A stretch of 64,000 nt of DNA from NCBI GenBank assembly GCA_013214065.1, contig JABSPK010000003.1, positions 248,001 through 312,000 on the forward strand, given 5' to 3'. The first letter of the stretch is position 1, and each line of letters starts with the position of its first letter. A program made the translations under genes and the position numbers. Below are positions 1 through 8,701 of the stretch, in pieces. A model generated the notes under the pieces. It saw only the letters and a program-made list of their open reading frames with translations. It ran no database searches and was not told the origin of the DNA. The DNA is from Flavobacteriaceae bacterium. GTDB lineage: Bacteria; Bacteroidota; Bacteroidia; Flavobacteriales; Flavobacteriaceae.

Positions 1-121
1 ACAGGTATTCGCAGGTGAGGCAACGCGATTGGCGTATATGACCGATGAAGCCATAGAAGGTAGGAACGCCTTTCTTGAAAAGCGCAAACCAAACTTCGGT
101 AAAAACAAGTGGATTCCGTAA
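1..121 (+). CDS. menB: 1,4-dihydroxy-2-naphthoyl-CoA synthase, C-terminal end (partial)
   Basis: Only the last 39 codons are inside the window, read in frame from base 2 to the TAA at 119-121. The tail contains [20 protein letters not shown] followed by KNKWIP. This matches the C-terminal signature of MenB, a crotonase-fold enzyme that closes the second ring of menaquinone by converting O-succinylbenzoyl-CoA to 1,4-dihydroxy-2-naphthoyl-CoA in the cytoplasm. Menaquinone as the respiratory quinone is what one expects in a flavobacterium. The rest of the gene, and perhaps other men genes, lies to the left of the window. The family assignment rests on this short conserved tail, so it is good but not certain. 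Confidence 0.8.
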   Translation, partial: QVFAGEATRLAYMTDEAIEGRNAFLEKRKPNFGKNKWIP

Positions 122-159
122 GGATTCTTCAGCTGTAGTGTTCGAAGGGGGTAAAATCA

Positions 160-192
160 AAAAGAGCCCTGTCTATCGACAAAGGCCCTTTT
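160..192 (+). terminator. intrinsic terminator after menB
   Basis: The arms 160-168 and 184-192 form a 9-position stem with one A/C mismatch around a 15-base loop. The right arm ends in a TTTT run. It lies 38 bp after the menB stop and is the natural end of that transcript. Confidence 0.6.
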
Positions 193-205
193 ACGAGAAC
201 ACTAT

Positions 206-274
206 ATGAAAATGAAAAAATTTACTTTCGTAATTAAATACATGGTAAATGTAGGGGGACTTGCCCACGGATAG
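206..274 (+). CDS. possible 22-residue small peptide
   Basis: An ATG at 206 opens a 22-codon frame ending in TAG at 272-274. The peptide is basic at its N-terminus (MKMKKFTFVIKY) and ends in NVGGLAHG. It lies just after the menB terminator, on the strand opposite to the next gene. The upstream GAGAAC is at best a weak ribosome site. I do not recognise the peptide. Its composition (short Lys-rich start, hydrophobic middle, Gly-rich end) looks more like a real small peptide than random sequence, but this is a guess. It could simply be part of an untranslated region. Confidence 0.25.
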   Translation: MKMKKFTFVIKYMVNVGGLAHG

Positions 275-348
275 AAATTATTGTTGTGAAGTGCCGTCCT
301 TTTGTGGTTAGGACCTGAAAAGCTGTCGTTAAGCCAAAAGAGCGAGGG

Positions 349-1683
349 CTATTCGATAGCCTTTACCAAATTGGAAAGAAAACCGTTGATGTCGAATTCC
401 GGCTCTTCTGCGAGGCCAGTGCGCACCACGATCAATGATTTGGAAGGGATGACGAACACATACTGCCCTTGAAAACCGTTCATGGAATACATATCACGGG
501 GTACATCAGGAAATTTTCCACTTGAATTCAGCCAAAAGTGCGCTCCATAAATCCCGTTCGAAAGAGCTGTGGGGGTAACAATGTAATCGACCCACTCCGG
601 CTTGAACAGCTGTTCCCCGTTCCATTGACCCCGATCGAGGTAGAGTTGCCCGAATCGTGCCCAATCACGGGTATTGGCCCAACCGTAAGAAGAACCCACG
701 TAATTTCCGGCCACATCGGCCTCGATCAGCATGCTGTGCGCCCCGATCTTATCGATGAGATCGCGATACGGAAAATCAAGATATTCTTGGTGGGTCCGGA
801 ACTGTTGGCGCAAAATCCCTGAAAGAAGATTGGTCGTTCCTGAAGAATAATTCCATATTTCGGTGGGGGCGGCGATCAGTGGTTTCGCTTTTTGCGCCAG
901 GGTCATATCGCTTTCAAGGAAAAGCATTTTGGTGACATCCGAAATTCCGCCATAGTCCTCATCCCATTCCAGACCGCTTTGCATCCGCAACAGATGGTTT
1001 AGGGTGATGTCCTTTCTAGCATCGTCTTTCCATTCGGCTATGGGTGCCGGCCAATCAACGGATAGTCTCCCTTGTTTTTCCAAGACACCGTAACAAGTGG
1101 CCAAGATACTTTTGGTCATCGACCAACCCAAAACCGGGGTGTCTTTGTCGAATCCGTCCACATAATTCTCATGGAGCAAATGTCCCTTGTAAAGCACCAA
1201 CAAGGTGCGCGTTTTCTGGACATCGTTATTGCCGAACGGCAGGGCGACGGCTTGTTGAAAGCGGTCATAGTCAATTTCAGGGAAGACCGTATCCAAAGGG
1301 ATACCGTGACCAAACGGGTAGGGGAGGTCGAGCACTTCCTTTTCACGTTTCGGGATCAGCTTCGTTGTACTGCTTTCATAATCCGAAGTGACCAAAACGG
1401 CACCCAGTCCCTCGCGATACACGGCCGTTCGCTCCAAAAGACCATAGACGGCGGCACTTGCCGATTTATCGCTACGATCGACATCGGTAGTCGCTAGTTT
1501 AACCAAGGGTACATTAAGATCGGATTGGATCATCGCCGCGGGTTGATGTCCGGCAACATAAACGCTAGAAGCCATATATTTTGAGGCGTAGCCGGAAATA
1601 ATGTTCAATTTCGGATAGTTGAAAAACACCACCAAGCCGATGACCACCACCAACAAGAGCAAAATTCTTTTGATCCACTTCAT
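349..1683 (-). CDS. membrane-anchored beta-lactamase-family serine hydrolase
   Basis: A 444-residue protein of the class C beta-lactamase/penicillin-binding-protein-like family. An N-terminal hydrophobic segment (about residues 6-21) is an anchor or uncleaved signal, placing the enzyme in the periplasm. The nucleophile motif SMTK is at about 188-191 and the YSS form of the YxN motif at about 279-281. A C-terminal segment with NGFQGQYVFVIPS takes the place of the third (KTG-like) region. Substrates in this family range from peptidoglycan peptides to esters and cannot be predicted. An in-frame TTG lies three codons upstream (1692), but the ATG at 1683 directly precedes KWIKR plus the hydrophobic stretch and is preferred. 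The gene is divergent from pirin. Confidence 0.8.
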   Translation of the reverse strand: MKWIKRILLLLVVVIGLVVFFNYPKLNIISGYASKYMASSVYVAGHQPAAMIQSDLNVPLVKLATTDVDRSDKSASAAVYGLLERTAVYREGLGAVLVTSDYESSTTKLIPKREKEVLDLPYPFGHGIPLDTVFPEIDYDRFQQAVALPFGNNDVQKTRTLLVLYKGHLLHENYVDGFDKDTPVLGWSMTKSILATCYGVLEKQGRLSVDWPAPIAEWKDDARKDITLNHLLRMQSGLEWDEDYGGISDVTKMLFLESDMTLAQKAKPLIAAPTEIWNYSSGTTNLLSGILRQQFRTHQEYLDFPYRDLIDKIGAHSMLIEADVAGNYVGSSYGWANTRDWARFGQLYLDRGQWNGEQLFKPEWVDYIVTPTALSNGIYGAHFWLNSSGKFPDVPRDMYSMNGFQGQYVFVIPSKSLIVVRTGLAEEPEFDINGFLSNLVKAIE

Positions 1684-1736
1684 GTAACGCAAATTGAATT
1701 ATCGTAATTTGAAAGCTAAAGATACGGAATTGCACT

Positions 1737-2609
1737 ATGTCTAATCTAGGAATGATCATTGAAGAACGCAGCCGTGATATCGGGCAGTTTTTGGTAGGCC
1801 GTTTGTTGCCTTTCCGTAAAAAACGAATGATCGGCCCCTTTATATTTATAGACCATATGGGTCCGACTACGGTGGGGCCCACCCAATACATGGATGTAGA
1901 CCAACATCCGCATATCGGTCTGTCGACCTTGACTTATATGTTAGAAGGTGAAATCATGCATGAAGACAGCATCGGCACCAAACAACGCATCACCCCAGGC
2001 TCGGTGAATTGGATGACAGCGGGCAGTGGGGTCTCGCATACGGAGCGCAGCCCGGAAACCTTGCGAAACGGTTCGACCCAGCGCTTGCATGGGTATCAAA
2101 TCTGGGTGGCCCTGCCCAAAGATCTAGAGGAAATGGAACCCCGATTCCACCACGTTCCGGCAAAGAAATTACCAAGGTGGACCGAAGGTTCAGCGACCTT
2201 CACCCTTGTAGCAGGTTCCGGTTATGGTTTAGAATCACCGGTTCCGGTATATTCGGACTTGTTTATGGTAGAAATAAAGAATTCTGCCGAATTCGCCTTG
2301 GACGTACGCGATAAGCTATCTGGTGAAATCGGGATCTGTATCGTCGATGGCGCGATCGTCGCCGATGGGGAGACCATCGAAAAAGGCCATATCGTGGTAT
2401 CCAAAGTAGAAGACACCTGTACCATAACCCTTAAACCGAATTCGCACCTGTTGCTCTTTGGGGGTGAACCGTTGGCCGAAGAACGATACATTTATTGGAA
2501 TTTCGTTTCAAGCTCCAAAGAACGCATCGAAACCGCCAAGGCGGCTTGGCAGGCCAAGACCTTTCCGATGATGTCCGAAGATCGATCTTATGTGCCCTTA
2601 CCGAAATGA
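1737..2609 (+). CDS. pirin family protein (cupin metalloprotein)
   Basis: A 290-residue bicupin protein of the pirin family. The metal ligands of characterised pirins are all visible at the same spacing: His57 and His59 in HPHIG, then His101 and Glu103 in HTER. GPFIFIDHMGP near residue 33 is also a family signature. Bacterial pirins are cytoplasmic and have been reported as quercetin dioxygenases or as modulators of central metabolism, so the substrate here is open. Its stop codon overlaps the start of the downstream cytochrome c lipoprotein (ATGA), which implies translational coupling. Length is normal for the family. Confidence 0.88.
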   Translation: MSNLGMIIEERSRDIGQFLVGRLLPFRKKRMIGPFIFIDHMGPTTVGPTQYMDVDQHPHIGLSTLTYMLEGEIMHEDSIGTKQRITPGSVNWMTAGSGVSHTERSPETLRNGSTQRLHGYQIWVALPKDLEEMEPRFHHVPAKKLPRWTEGSATFTLVAGSGYGLESPVPVYSDLFMVEIKNSAEFALDVRDKLSGEIGICIVDGAIVADGETIEKGHIVVSKVEDTCTITLKPNSHLLLFGGEPLAEERYIYWNFVSSSKERIETAKAAWQAKTFPMMSEDRSYVPLPK

Positions 2610-4090
2610 AGGAACGCATACCTAACATAACGCCTGTAATAGGGCTGTTCCTTTCCCTCGCCCTATTCATCTCGGCCTGCTCACCAAAGCAACCGGAAAA
2701 AGAAGTGGGCTTGTATGCCCAATATTGCGCCAGCTGCCATGTCGCTCCGAATATTAACGCTTTACCAAAGCATATTTGGGAAAAACAAGTATTACCGGAT
2801 ATGGGCAATCGGATGGAAATCGCGGAAATGTACAACGATCCCAACCTAGCGCAAACCGGATATCGCCCGAAGATAGGTCTTAACGATTGGGTACGCTTGC
2901 AACGGTACATCGTAGCTATGGCACCTGAAAAGCTGGAACCCATTCGTTATGAAACCAAACCTCAAGATTTATTCAAGGAAATTCCCGCGGAAATTGCTGA
3001 TATTGAAGCGGATATCACCTATCTCGAATGGGACGCAGCCTCCGAAAACCTAATGTTGGGTACCCTGCAAGGGGCTTTATACCAACATCGATTCGACCAC
3101 TTGCATCCAAAGCCCGTATTTAAAGGAAGCAGTCCCATCACTTGGTTCAATATCGACGAAAGCGGGGCATGGGTCACCCAGGTAGGGATTTTGGACCCCA
3201 CTGAACGCCAAGAAGGCGCGCTTACGCCTATGGGAACAGCACCGAACATGGCTATGGAAGAACCCTTGCACAGACCCGTACATACCCTCATGGAGGATTT
3301 GAATGGCAATGGCCGGAAAGAATGGGTCATCTGTGAATTTGGCAACGAAACCGGAGCGGTCAGTTTGCTGCAAAGCGTGGATAGCACCGGTTATAAAAAA
3401 ACGACGCTGCTCGCGTTGCCGGGAGGCTTAAGAACCATTGCCCAAGACATGGATGGGGATGCACGTACCGATTTGGTCGTCATGACCTCACAAAGCCAAG
3501 AAGCCGTGTTCATTCTCTACCAAGAAGAAGATTTGAAATTCAGGGTCGACAAGGTACTGGAATTCAGCCCTGTATATGGGAGCAGTTGGTTCGATTTGGT
3601 CGACTACGACGGTGATGGCCATCTTGATATCGTAACCGTTCACGGCGACAATGCTGACAAATCGTATGTCCACAAACCCTACCATGGACTGCGCATCCAC
3701 CGAAACGATGGCAGCAACCGTTTCGAGGAAGTTTTTTTCTATCCGATGAATGGCGCAACACGCTTCGTGGCCGAGGATTTCGATCAAAATGGAAGTCTTG
3801 ATTTCGCCATAGTGAGTACCTTTCCCGATTACGATCATGCCCCTGAGGCCTCCTTCGTTTTGTTGAAAAACACCGATCCGACCTCATACGGTTTCGAGGC
3901 CCATATCTTGAAGCATCCCAATCTTGGTCGTTGGTTCTTGATCGATAAGGGTGATTTTGATGGGGATGGGGATATCGACCTGGTCTTGAGTGCCTTTACT
4001 TACGGATTCACTCCGATACCCCAGGAATTCTCTGAACGCTGGGCTACGGACAGTCCTGATGTCCTAATTTTGGAAAATAGTTTGAATTGA
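2606..4090 (+). CDS. lipoprotein with cytochrome c motif and VCBS/FG-GAP repeats
   Basis: A 494-residue protein starting at an ATG inside the pirin stop (ATGA). An upstream in-frame extension to 2495 lies within pirin and is rejected because the hydrophobic signal begins after Met2606. The signal ends in a lipobox (FISAC, Cys25). A single haem c site CASCH is at 41-45. The remainder carries at least five Asp-rich calcium-binding loops of the DxDGDG type (for example DYDGDGHLDI and DFDGDGDIDL), typical of VCBS/FG-GAP beta-propeller repeats. The picture is a membrane-anchored periplasmic or surface haem protein with a propeller that may bind polymer or protein partners. The redox partner is unknown. 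Confidence 0.8.
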   Translation: MKERIPNITPVIGLFLSLALFISACSPKQPEKEVGLYAQYCASCHVAPNINALPKHIWEKQVLPDMGNRMEIAEMYNDPNLAQTGYRPKIGLNDWVRLQRYIVAMAPEKLEPIRYETKPQDLFKEIPAEIADIEADITYLEWDAASENLMLGTLQGALYQHRFDHLHPKPVFKGSSPITWFNIDESGAWVTQVGILDPTERQEGALTPMGTAPNMAMEEPLHRPVHTLMEDLNGNGRKEWVICEFGNETGAVSLLQSVDSTGYKKTTLLALPGGLRTIAQDMDGDARTDLVVMTSQSQEAVFILYQEEDLKFRVDKVLEFSPVYGSSWFDLVDYDGDGHLDIVTVHGDNADKSYVHKPYHGLRIHRNDGSNRFEEVFFYPMNGATRFVAEDFDQNGSLDFAIVSTFPDYDHAPEASFVLLKNTDPTSYGFEAHILKHPNLGRWFLIDKGDFDGDGDIDLVLSAFTYGFTPIPQEFSERWATDSPDVLILENSLN

Positions 4091-4124
4091 TGGGCTAACA
4101 AACCACCATCCCAACCCACTAAGA

Positions 4125-5576
4125 ATGAGCAAACAACTGATCAGTTTTATTTTGTTTTGTACCTGGGCCATCGTTCCGGCCCAAGAATTTACCGCGGAGC
4201 TTTACGGAACCTACGACCAATTCAAAGAACCCAGCCTGAACAAACGACGGATCAAATATGCCCAATTGCAACCTTTGGTTTCATCCTATAAAAAGAACCC
4301 CAAATTCAAGGTCAACAAGGTTGGGGAGTCGATTGAAGGTCGTGACCTACACTTGATCAGTATCGGAAATGGAAAGGAACCGATTTTTTTATGGTCCCAG
4401 ATGCACGGCGATGAGCCAACGGCAACCATGGCCATTTTCGATATCTTGAACTTTTTCAATGATGAAGGGTTCGAAACCGAGAAAGCGGCCATACTATCAA
4501 AATTAAGTCTTCACTTTTTGCCCATGCTCAATCCGGATGGTGCTGAACGCTACCAACGCCGAAACGCATTGGGGATCGACATCAATAGGGACGCCCTCCG
4601 TTTACAATCACCGGAAGGCCGGACCCTGAAAAAAGTTCGCGACAGTTTGAACGCTTCTTTCGGGTTCAACCTTCACGATCAAAGCACGTATTACAATGCG
4701 GAACGGACGGAAAAACCGGCGACCATATCCTACTTGGCTACTGCCTACAACTATGAAAAGGAAATCAACGAAGTCCGTGCCAAGGCCATGCAGGTGATCG
4801 TTTTCATGAACGAAATCATTCAAGGTTACGCCCCAGGCCAAGTGGGTCGTTATAGCGATGACTTCGAACCAAGGGCCTTCGGCGACAACATTGCCAAATG
4901 GGGTACGAGCTTGATCCTAATTGAATCGGGTGGGTTTCAAAACGATATTGAAAAACAGGAAATCAGAAAATTGAATTACGTTTCCATTTTGGCCGCACTT
5001 TCAACGATCGCTGAGGGATCATATCGCGATATCGCTTTGGAAGCGTATTCCAAAATCCCAAGAAACGACAGAAAGTTGTTTGATTTGAAAATTTCGAATG
5101 CGACCTACGTATTGCGCGACCATGCCTATACCATCGACTTGGGCATTTATCGCAATGAGATAGACCATAGCGACCACGATGGGTTTTACTATTCGAGTCG
5201 TGTCATAGACCAGGGGGATCTCTCCACCTTTTACGGTTACCAAACCTTTGATGCTAGCGGATATACCATCGTGCCCCCAAAGGTATCCAAAACCATTTGG
5301 GACGGAACGGCTTTGAATGCCGAGGAATTGCTTTCGAATGGGATTGCCTATTTGCGTTCAGACCGTTTTCCGGAAACTGCATTTACCGAACTCCCGATCC
5401 ACCTTGTGGGCAAGCGTTTTGAGCTTCCACCTTTTCAACTCCAACCCGGTGTCAACCCTACCTTTTTCCTGGAGAAAGAAGGCCGTCTGACCCATGCGGT
5501 CATCAACGGATTCGTTTTGGATCTCAGTTTACCGCTTAAAGATCAAGGTTTCGGTAACGGTTTGAACCTGCGCTAG
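4125..5576 (+). CDS. secreted M14-family zinc carboxypeptidase
   Basis: A 483-residue protein with a cleavable signal peptide ending near AQ at residue 20. The zinc-binding HxxE pair is in MHGDEPT (His94, Glu97) and the third ligand His184 is in NLHDQ. NPDGAERY and DINRD supply the usual substrate-binding residues, and LIESGG carries a candidate catalytic Glu. It probably trims C-terminal residues of peptides in the periplasm or outside the cell. The last about 150 residues form an extra C-terminal domain beyond the peptidase core. It lies 34 bp after the cytochrome lipoprotein on the same strand and may be cotranscribed with it. Confidence 0.85.
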   Translation: MSKQLISFILFCTWAIVPAQEFTAELYGTYDQFKEPSLNKRRIKYAQLQPLVSSYKKNPKFKVNKVGESIEGRDLHLISIGNGKEPIFLWSQMHGDEPTATMAIFDILNFFNDEGFETEKAAILSKLSLHFLPMLNPDGAERYQRRNALGIDINRDALRLQSPEGRTLKKVRDSLNASFGFNLHDQSTYYNAERTEKPATISYLATAYNYEKEINEVRAKAMQVIVFMNEIIQGYAPGQVGRYSDDFEPRAFGDNIAKWGTSLILIESGGFQNDIEKQEIRKLNYVSILAALSTIAEGSYRDIALEAYSKIPRNDRKLFDLKISNATYVLRDHAYTIDLGIYRNEIDHSDHDGFYYSSRVIDQGDLSTFYGYQTFDASGYTIVPPKVSKTIWDGTALNAEELLSNGIAYLRSDRFPETAFTELPIHLVGKRFELPPFQLQPGVNPTFFLEKEGRLTHAVINGFVLDLSLPLKDQGFGNGLNLR

Positions 5577-5740
5577 TATCCGAATTGGATACTCATAGCA
5601 GGGCCATGGAGCATCAAAACGACGAACATGGTGACCAAGGCACAGACAATGCTTGAGAATATAGATATGACTAGGCCTTTCGACCAAAGCGAATAGGGTC
5701 CGATGGCGCTATTCTCGATAATTTCATGTATTACATCCAT
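5573..5740 (-). CDS. small 55-residue single-pass membrane protein
   Basis: This frame starts at an ATG at 5740 (reverse strand) and ends at a TAG at 5573-5575, overlapping the carboxypeptidase stop by 4 bp in a tail-to-tail arrangement. An AAAAAAGAAC stretch lies just before the ATG. The peptide has an acidic N-terminus (MDVIHEIIENS), a Trp-Ser-Lys border and one hydrophobic segment from about residue 23 to 44. I do not recognise a family. The clear polar/hydrophobic/polar layout and the use of the strand up to the neighbouring stop favour a real gene. No other frame explains this interval. Confidence 0.55.
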   Translation of the reverse strand: MDVIHEIIENSAIGPYSLWSKGLVISIFSSIVCALVTMFVVLMLHGPAMSIQFGY

Positions 5741-5906
5741 AACAGTTCTTTTTTGAGTTCACTTGTATCGTTAGCTTTCGGATGTTGATCGTTGTTTCAT
5801 ATATAAAACAAATACTGGGCCAAAAACCCTACTATCATTGGGGTATTCGGTCGAAAGTAGTGCTTCACCGATGAATTTAGTACCTTGGTCTAAGAAAACA
5901 GCTCCC

Positions 5907-6527
5907 ATGAAACAACTTTTCCAAATTTTCACCCTTTGCCTGCTCTTCCAATCAGGATTGGCCCAAAATGCATCCCAAATCGAATTGTTCAACGGACAGG
6001 ATTTAACGGGTTGGATTACCCACGGCACTGAAAAATGGTATGTTGAAAACGGGGAATTGATTTGCGAAAGCGGCCCCGACGCCGCTTACGGCTATCTTTC
6101 AACGGAAGCCGATTACGACGACTTCGAGCTTAGTGTAGCGTTCAAACAAGAAGCGGATGGCAACAGCGGGGTATTCTTCCGTTCAACATTCGAAGGCACC
6201 AAGGTGACCGGATGGCAAGTGGAGGTAGCTCCTCCCGGAAAACATAGCGGTGGTGTTTATGAATCCTATGGCCGAGGCTGGCTCATCAAGCCCGTGGCCG
6301 ATAAGGAGCGTGCCTTGAAAATGGGGGAGTGGAATACCTTAAAGATCAGAGTGGTCGGCAAACAGGTGCAAACTTGGCTGAACGGTCAGGAAATGATTTA
6401 TTTGGAAGATGAAAAAATAGCCCTAGGCAAAGGGGCCATTGCGCTGCAGATACACGATGGTGGGGGCATCAAGGTTCGATGGAAGAACATCGTGTTAACC
6501 CCCATTCAGGCCACGACACCAGAATAA
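5907..6527 (+). CDS. secreted DUF1080 (3-keto-disaccharide hydrolase-like) protein
   Basis: A 206-residue protein. The ATG at 5907 begins MKQLFQIFTL and a signal peptide ending in LAQ. A longer in-frame start at 5838 would place 23 polar residues before it and is rejected. The mature part is one DUF1080 domain, a concanavalin-like jelly roll, with the opening ELFNGQDLTGW and a later SGVFFR strand. Members have been linked to binding or hydrolysing 3-keto-glycosides, but many are unassigned. It converges with the DUF1080 gene at 6531, leaving only 3 bp between the stops. Confidence 0.8.
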   Translation: MKQLFQIFTLCLLFQSGLAQNASQIELFNGQDLTGWITHGTEKWYVENGELICESGPDAAYGYLSTEADYDDFELSVAFKQEADGNSGVFFRSTFEGTKVTGWQVEVAPPGKHSGGVYESYGRGWLIKPVADKERALKMGEWNTLKIRVVGKQVQTWLNGQEMIYLEDEKIALGKGAIALQIHDGGGIKVRWKNIVLTPIQATTPE

Positions 6528-6530
6528 TCC

Positions 6531-7454
6531 CTATTCCATAGGAGTCACCTCAAAAGCGCGGAATTCGACAGGTCCGTGATCCCCTTGGATCATGAATGGT
6601 CCGGGTTCCCCTTCCTTACTATCCAATGCGCCTCCTGTGATACCGGGTATCGTCTGATCACTGATTATAGTTACTCCATTGGCTACAATGGTTACGCGGC
6701 TGCCGATTAATGTAATGTCATAGGTTTGCCATTCGCCAGCGGCTTTGGCGGCATTCTCATTGGGCTCTAAAAAACCATAAATCCCCCCAAAATAGATATC
6801 CATGGGATCCAATCCGAAATTGTCGGCGATTTGGACTTCATAACGCCCTCTTAGGTACACGCCACTATTGCTGCCTTCCGGATATCGAAACTCGATGTGT
6901 GCTTTGAAGTCGGTAAATTTTTGATCGCTGATCAGGTTGGCGCCCCCTTTTGCGTTGCGTAAGACCCCTTCGTTGACCGACCATTCGTTCTTATCCGAAT
7001 CCAAGTGCCATCCCCCGAGATCTTTCCCGTTGAACAATGCGATGGATTTACCCCATTTCGGATTGCTGGTATGGGGCAACTTCGGCGCCCGGACCCCTTT
7101 CCAGGAAATAATACTGCCGTCGGTATAGACCAATGTCCCCGACAAGGTGTCGTTTTGCAAGCTGCCATGGAATGACATATCGCTACCCTCGGGTTCCCAT
7201 TGCCTGGGGATGGTAAAACTGAACCGATCACCGAATGTATGGATCTGGGCGATAGGCCGCGCACTTCCAAAAGCAAATACGAACCGACCGGTCAAGGTAT
7301 TGAATCCCGAATGGCGTACTTCGAGCCATGAGGGAGCGGTCTTGCCCATGAATTCGACTTCCAAATCCCATCGGCCTTCCAAATCGTGTTGTTTTTGGGC
7401 GATGCCTTGGGTCAAAACCAATAAGAGGGCCAAAACGGAATAAAGGGTGCGCAT
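6531..7454 (-). CDS. secreted two-domain DUF1080 protein
   Basis: A 307-residue protein with a signal peptide ending near residue 19 (GIAQ). Residues about 20-125 form a beta-rich N-terminal domain that I do not recognise (LEGRWDLEVEF and SWLEVRHSGF suggest a lipocalin-like barrel). Residues about 135-307 form a DUF1080 jelly roll with IALFNGKDLGGWH, SGVYLRGRYEVQI and a glycine-rich loop before the last strands. It is probably periplasmic and acts on or binds a carbohydrate. It faces the single-domain DUF1080 gene tail to tail, so the two may be a locally duplicated and diverged pair. Confidence 0.75.
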   Translation of the reverse strand: MRTLYSVLALLLVLTQGIAQKQHDLEGRWDLEVEFMGKTAPSWLEVRHSGFNTLTGRFVFAFGSARPIAQIHTFGDRFSFTIPRQWEPEGSDMSFHGSLQNDTLSGTLVYTDGSIISWKGVRAPKLPHTSNPKWGKSIALFNGKDLGGWHLDSDKNEWSVNEGVLRNAKGGANLISDQKFTDFKAHIEFRYPEGSNSGVYLRGRYEVQIADNFGLDPMDIYFGGIYGFLEPNENAAKAAGEWQTYDITLIGSRVTIVANGVTIISDQTIPGITGGALDSKEGEPGPFMIQGDHGPVEFRAFEVTPME

Positions 7455-7507
7455 AACTTCAAGGAATTTAAGCCTTGAAGATAACCAATCTTTAGAAAAA
7501 CCAGGGC

Positions 7508-8611
7508 TTATTCGCAGCCTCCTGTAAAACCATCGGCATTGAACTCCGTCTGTACGGCTCCTTGTCGGACCCCGTCGGTCAATTGGATGACCAGGTTGTT
7601 CTCACCACTGCCATCCCTTTTAGGGCTGCAATATTCGAACAAATAGAAGCTGTTCGCCTGTTCACTGACCCGCGCGGAAATCTGGTTGAAGGTCGTTTCC
7701 AGCTCGGCTGCGTTACTGGCCACCACACTGGAGGTCTTTCCGATTCCATCCAAGATCTGGGTATCGATCTCGGCACCTAATCCAATGGTAAAGAAGGAAA
7801 TATTAGGATTCGCATTGTTTACCGCATTCAACGCACTTTCCTCCGTATAACGGGAAGCCTGGTCCGTACCATCAGTGAAAAGAACGACCGAAGCGGCCAC
7901 GATGGGCGATCCCTGAATGCTGTTCGCCTCATCGATCAATCCATTGGCGATATCGGTAGATTTGATTACTGCGCCGTACAAGTCTGTCGAGGGGTCATTG
8001 CTAATATCAGCGGTTATACCGTCAATGGCTGTGGTCAACTCTGTAATCGAGGAAGTCAATGGGTTCAAAAGATGCAGTTCATCTTCACCATCAAACCAGT
8101 AAATGGCCATTTTGAATGATTCGGTTTCCGGAACCGGCATGACATTGTTGACGAAGCTGGCAGAAGCCGTCTTCAGCTCATCCAAACTACCTTCCAACAC
8201 CGAATTACTCAAATCAAGCACCAATAATGTATTGCTGCTGAACACTTGGGAATTGGGCGAAATCCGCGCCAGTGATTCCGAAGCCGATATGGTATTGAAA
8301 CAGTCGTCGTTACGACCTTGCTCGTAAATCGTGAATTGATTGGCGGTCAAGCCCGAAATCGGATTGCCCAGGTTATCGGAAACTTTGAACAAAACAGAAA
8401 CCTTACCTGGTAAGGTGGTAAATTGATCTTGGATGGATAGAAGCAATTCGTTTTCCCCGAATTCCAAGCAAGAGTCCGGTTCTTCCCCTTGGCCCAATTC
8501 ACCCTGGTTCAAATTGAAGTTGACATCGTCATCGGCATTGCCACACGACTGCAACAACAAGAAAAAAATAAATAAATAGGAAAGTGATTTGATTGATGAT
8601 TTCATTTTCAT
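7508..8611 (-). CDS. VWA-domain lipoprotein
   Basis: A 367-residue protein starting at the ATG at 8611. An in-frame extension to 8710 would run through the start of the divergent deacetylase and lacks signal character. The signal ends in a lipobox LLQSC (Cys about 23). A von Willebrand factor A domain follows, with the metal-site motif DLSNS in TLLVLDLSNS and an FTDGTD loop. Before it is a short beta domain that looks Ig-like (VLFKVSDNLGNPISGL). VWA domains bind protein ligands through a divalent metal. Role and partner are unknown. The C-terminal part ends in a Cys-containing GGCE tail. Confidence 0.75.
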   Translation of the reverse strand: MKMKSSIKSLSYLFIFFLLLQSCGNADDDVNFNLNQGELGQGEEPDSCLEFGENELLLSIQDQFTTLPGKVSVLFKVSDNLGNPISGLTANQFTIYEQGRNDDCFNTISASESLARISPNSQVFSSNTLLVLDLSNSVLEGSLDELKTASASFVNNVMPVPETESFKMAIYWFDGEDELHLLNPLTSSITELTTAIDGITADISNDPSTDLYGAVIKSTDIANGLIDEANSIQGSPIVAASVVLFTDGTDQASRYTEESALNAVNNANPNISFFTIGLGAEIDTQILDGIGKTSSVVASNAAELETTFNQISARVSEQANSFYLFEYCSPKRDGSGENNLVIQLTDGVRQGAVQTEFNADGFTGGCE

Positions 8612-8701
8612 GTTTTTCAGGTTCTTCAAATCTGAAACGCAAAAATTGCGCCAATAGTGTACCTCAGTGATTTTTTGTAGCTTTTCGAAAGCAAAAAAAC
8701 C

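Noticed and set aside
5907-7454. A shared bidirectional terminator between the two converging DUF1080 genes
   Set aside because: Only 3 bp separate the stop codons and no hairpin with a T-run is present there.
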